This document shows, in pieces, positions 61,214 through 64,000 of a DNA stretch of 64,000 nt. A program made the translations under genes and the position numbers. The stretch's first letter is position 1; each line of letters begins with the position of its first letter. Source of the stretch: Phycisphaerae bacterium (GTDB taxonomy: Bacteria > Planctomycetota > Phycisphaerae > UBA1845). The notes beneath the pieces are model-generated. The model searched no databases, was not told the DNA's origin, and was given only the letters and a program-made list of their open reading frames with translations. Where the stretch lies: the NCBI GenBank assembly GCA_028289375.1, contig JANQQK010000013.1, positions 17,853-81,852 on the forward strand. Reading direction: 5' to 3'.

Positions 61214-63901
61214 TTATACTTGCTGTTCTCCGCCCAACTTTTTCCTTGCGTGCGCGGCGAATTGCAGCACGGAAGGGCCAATCTCGTCGGCAAGTTCCAG
61301 AACACGACGATTATCAGCAGCGGCATCTTCTTTTCGTCCCACGCGCTCATTGAGCTGCGCACGTATTGCCACAACCTGCACGAAGAAGGACCGAGCATGT
61401 GGATTGGATTCTACCTTTTGCCAGACTCGTTCAATATCGCTTCTGGCCTCGTCGAATCGCTCCAATTCTTTCAGGGCCACTGCCCGGAACTTCAAGTTGC
61501 TTAGATAGTCGGGATGCTCGGGGCCTAGCAGTGCGGCAAGGTGGGGTTCGGCATACGACGCATCAATTTCTGCCGCGCCGTACCGCTGCAGGTCCACGAG
61601 CACGCCCGCTCGTAGCATGAACGCTTGGTAGTACAGGGGCGGGCGGGACTCGAAGAGATCAATGACAGCGCTCAGCTCATCGAAAGCACTTTGAGGGTCG
61701 CCCAGCACTCGATACGTCGCACCACGCAAGTATCTGATATTCGCAATTGCATCTGCGGAGAGGTCGATTTTAGTCGCAAGCTCGACGATCACACTCAAGT
61801 CTTCTTCTAGCAGCTTTGCCTTGTCGTGCCGGCCAGCCCCAAACACCATAGACACAAGCACGGTGGCTCGGTTGTCATGCACATTATTCCGGCTCACTGC
61901 GTCAACGCGCCGGGATGTTTCCAAAGCGTCGACTGCGGCATCAGCGTCCTCGAGAGCGGCATCAACCTTGCCAGATTTGCGCAGAATTGTGCTTCGCAAT
62001 AGGCGCATCTGGATCGCATCGCGAGAATTGGGTGCCGTCTCATCAAAGAGCACGACAGCCTCGTCAGCCAGATTCTTCGCTCCAACAAGATCCTCGCGTC
62101 CCATTTCGCACTCCGTCAGAACACGCTTCGCGCAAGCAATATAAAACGGCGTCATTTGCGGCGGCGAGGGTGCGAGAGCAAGAGCGGCCTGTGCGTCGCT
62201 TTCCGCTTCTACCATAACTCCAAGCTTCGCGAACACGGTTGCCCGCAACAAGTGCAAGTTGCGGAGAATGGCTAGTTGAGGGGGTTCCCTTGGCTCCACG
62301 AATGCCATCCCCTGTGAGAGCGCGTTGAGTGCCGGCTGTAGATCACCGAGATCTCGTTTCATCTTGCCGAAAAACAGGAGAGCGGAGGCTCGCGACACTG
62401 TGTCTTCAGGCGCGAAGTCTCGGTACCAGTTGACGACCCCTTCGTAGGCGACTGATGCGCTACGGATATCTCCGGAAGCCGCACACAGATTGCCCCGCAA
62501 GAATTCGCAGTCGGCAAAGAGCGGAACGCGTTGTAGCCCGCATTGTATGAGTCGTTCCTTCGCTTGCGAAATCCGCGAGAGTCCGTGCTCTAATCTCCCA
62601 GTCGCCATCGCATACTTGGCACTGGCATAATGCATGGCAATAAGAGGCATGGGATGAGGAGGTTCGTGTTCGGATAAGAGTGAAGAACCTTCCTGAAGGT
62701 AACGGTCAGCGTCGGAAAGGCGCCCCAGATCAATGCTGGCATCTGCAGCCGCGCCAAGCAACTGGATCCTCCCTGCCGCTTCAAGTGGATCACTTGCATT
62801 GTACGATACCCGAAGAATCTCCTCGAAAATACGCAAGGCGGATTGGTGGTCTAGGTTTCGCCTTAGAATGGTTGCGAGCGGGAGGCGAGCTGCCGCCATC
62901 GAGGTAGTGTCGCCTACTTTATCGACATGCTCGATGACGCGACGAATATCCGATTCGGCTTCTGCAACTCTGCCGATTCGCAGTCCCGCAATACTCCGGT
63001 ACCATAGGACGCCCGCCAAGGCATCGCCACGATCACCATGTTCCTCGATCCACCTCACAGCGTCATTGAATGTTTCGTATGCGGCATCGGACTTTCCGGC
63101 GCTCAAGAACGATACCCCTCGTATCCCGTACATGCCGACGATGACATTCTTATCTACATCCTCTGCCGAAAAAAAATAGTCAGTGGCGTCAACAAGCGAT
63201 GCCTCAGCGTCAGCGTATTGCCCGACGAGAAGCGACACGAAACCCGCACTCAAACGAACTAGAGCCCGTTGTGAATTACCAACGTTCTCGATAGACCCAA
63301 GCATTTGATCTGCTCGATTCGCTCGAATGGACGCAAGACCAATTGCCCCTTGGTCAATCAGTGGCATTGTCGCGACCGCGTGGACGAGCATGAGATCGAG
63401 ATCACGTGATACGTTGTGAAATTCGTCGACCCGTCTCGAACCCGCTTGGTCGACGAAGTCAAGGAAGGCGCAGGCGTGAATAGCTGATACATGATCTGCG
63501 TTTGTAAAGCCGTCTTCCCTTTGAGTGAACACGTTCCAAAACGCGTCCTCCAAGCTCCTTACAAGTTGCTGGAGCTCTTCAATTGGGGATTGCCGTAGTC
63601 GCATCCTGATGCTTTGTTGTACGAGGCGGTGTACGAGCAGACCCACGAAACCGTCGTCATTGACAGCCGGAATCGTGCGCCCGACGCCAGCGAGATGGAG
63701 TCGGTCGATTGTCTCGATCGCGATTTCGTCATCGCTGCCGGATGCGGACGCTAGCAACTGGGCTGGAATAACGTCCGGTGCCATGAAACCACACAAGCGA
63801 ACAAAGCGGATATCATTGGGCTCAGTGATCGAATCGAATGCCGTCGTGAGCGCGACCAAGGCGGGATAATCATAATCGGTCGCTGCGCGGAGGAGCGACA
63901 T
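61214..63901 (-). pseudogene. C-terminal TPR part of a STAND/NB-ARC-type NTPase cut by an IS
   Basis: 895 codons from the first ATG 63901, only 12 bp past the stop of an IS5-type transposase. Residues ~1-110 look like the end of the STAND winged-helix region: V-R-L-C-G-F-M-A-P-D-V-I-P, I-D-R-L-H-L-A-G-V-G, V-H-R-L-V-Q-Q-S-I-R, which in intact proteins follows the NB-ARC nucleotide-binding module. No P-loop is present. The rest is TPR-like helical pairs (A-E-A-S-L, A-L-A-L, Y-A-A-E type). The start codon is therefore probably accidental and the gene a truncated pseudogene, though the TPR part could still be translated. Transcription would run toward the protease gene. Confidence 0.72.
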
Positions 63902-63912
63902 ACTTAGAGCTC

Positions 63913-64000
63913 CTAAACAAACCCTGTTTTCACGAATCTGTTTGAGATGATGGCGACGGCGAGTTGGAGGAAGGCTTCGTGGGTATTGGCGCTGCGATCA
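63913..64000 (-). mobile_element. 3' end of an IS5-family transposase gene (rest outside window)
   Basis: The minus-strand frame ends at TAG 63913-63915 and reads D-R-S-A-N-T-H-E-A-F-L-Q-L-A-V-A-I-I-S-N-R-F before the tail. The H-E-A-F-L-x-L-A-x-x-I-I/C pattern closes many IS5-group transposases. It abuts the truncated STAND gene; the right-hand inverted repeat is probably within 63902-63945 but its mate lies outside the window. Confidence 0.7.

Noticed and set aside
1..64000. tRNA, rRNA and CRISPR arrays.
   Set aside because: No T-loop-like GGTTCGAATCC with matching arms, no rRNA core sequences and no regularly spaced short repeats were noticed; a covariance-model scan was not possible here.

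Overview
The window comes from a high-GC Gram-negative bacterium, most likely a member of the Planctomycetota, probably Phycisphaerae-like. The lineage is inferred from several signs taken together. There are giant secreted proteins ending in type I dockerin-like Ca-binding pairs and carrying D-C-N-N-N-G-V repeats. A SAK/ECF-like sigma factor sits directly upstream of a Ser/Thr kinase with TPRs. There are also a DUF4215 cysteine-rich repeat and an IPTL-CTERM tail. No rRNA, tRNA or CRISPR array was seen.

Layout. 0-14.3 kb (minus strand): a truncated M64-type metallopeptidase with nine FN3 repeats, then a three-gene secreted-protein operon of two paralogous beta-repeat/dockerin giants (one with an HEYGH zinc motif) around a tail-fibre-like protein. 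14.5-19.6 kb (plus): an MscS channel, an ECF-like sigma factor and a receptor-type Ser/Thr kinase with TPRs. 19.6-24.9 kb (minus): a five-gene envelope cluster of LpoB-like, LpoB-like, COG3014-like and YcfL-like lipoproteins and a secreted 629-aa protein. 25.0-25.1 kb: a remnant of a CorA transporter. 25.2-35.0 kb (minus): one long operon for a group 3b [NiFe]-hydrogenase (beta, a cyclic-nucleotide-binding protein, gamma, small, large), its maturation protease and HypF, HypC, HypD and HypE. 35.3-38.8 kb: a cytidylate-kinase-like protein, a hemerythrin, a c'-type cytochrome and an OprB porin. 39-46.8 kb: a PAS/SpoIIE phosphatase, a PQQ-type sugar dehydrogenase with an IPTL-CTERM tail, a methyltransferase, a DUF4136 lipoprotein, an M48 peptidase lipoprotein, a zinc-ribbon protein and an SLC13 transporter. 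46.9-51.7 kb: pckA, glpD and glpK, a glycerol-to-gluconeogenesis block. 51.9-58.5 kb: two secreted proteins, a DUF1801 protein with a histone-H1-like tail, two potassium channels and an exported VOC-fold protein. 58.5-64 kb: an accessory island with an IS3 remnant, an 88-bp direct repeat, a trypsin-like protease followed by a free-standing copy of its propeptide-like domain, and the TPR half of a STAND/NB-ARC protein cut off by an IS5-type transposase.

The most coherent hidden signal is a set of five -24/-12 (sigma-54) promoter matches. They lie upstream of the hydrogenase operon, the cytidylate-kinase-like gene, the hemerythrin gene, the VOC gene and an apparently gene-free stretch at 41.9 kb. 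This suggests a sigma-54 regulon joining hydrogen metabolism and O2/NO-type sensing, possibly with a small RNA or small protein. Neither rpoN nor an NtrC-type activator lies in the window. The most system-like accessory locus is the protease / free propeptide / STAND-TPR neighbourhood at 59.2-63.9 kb.
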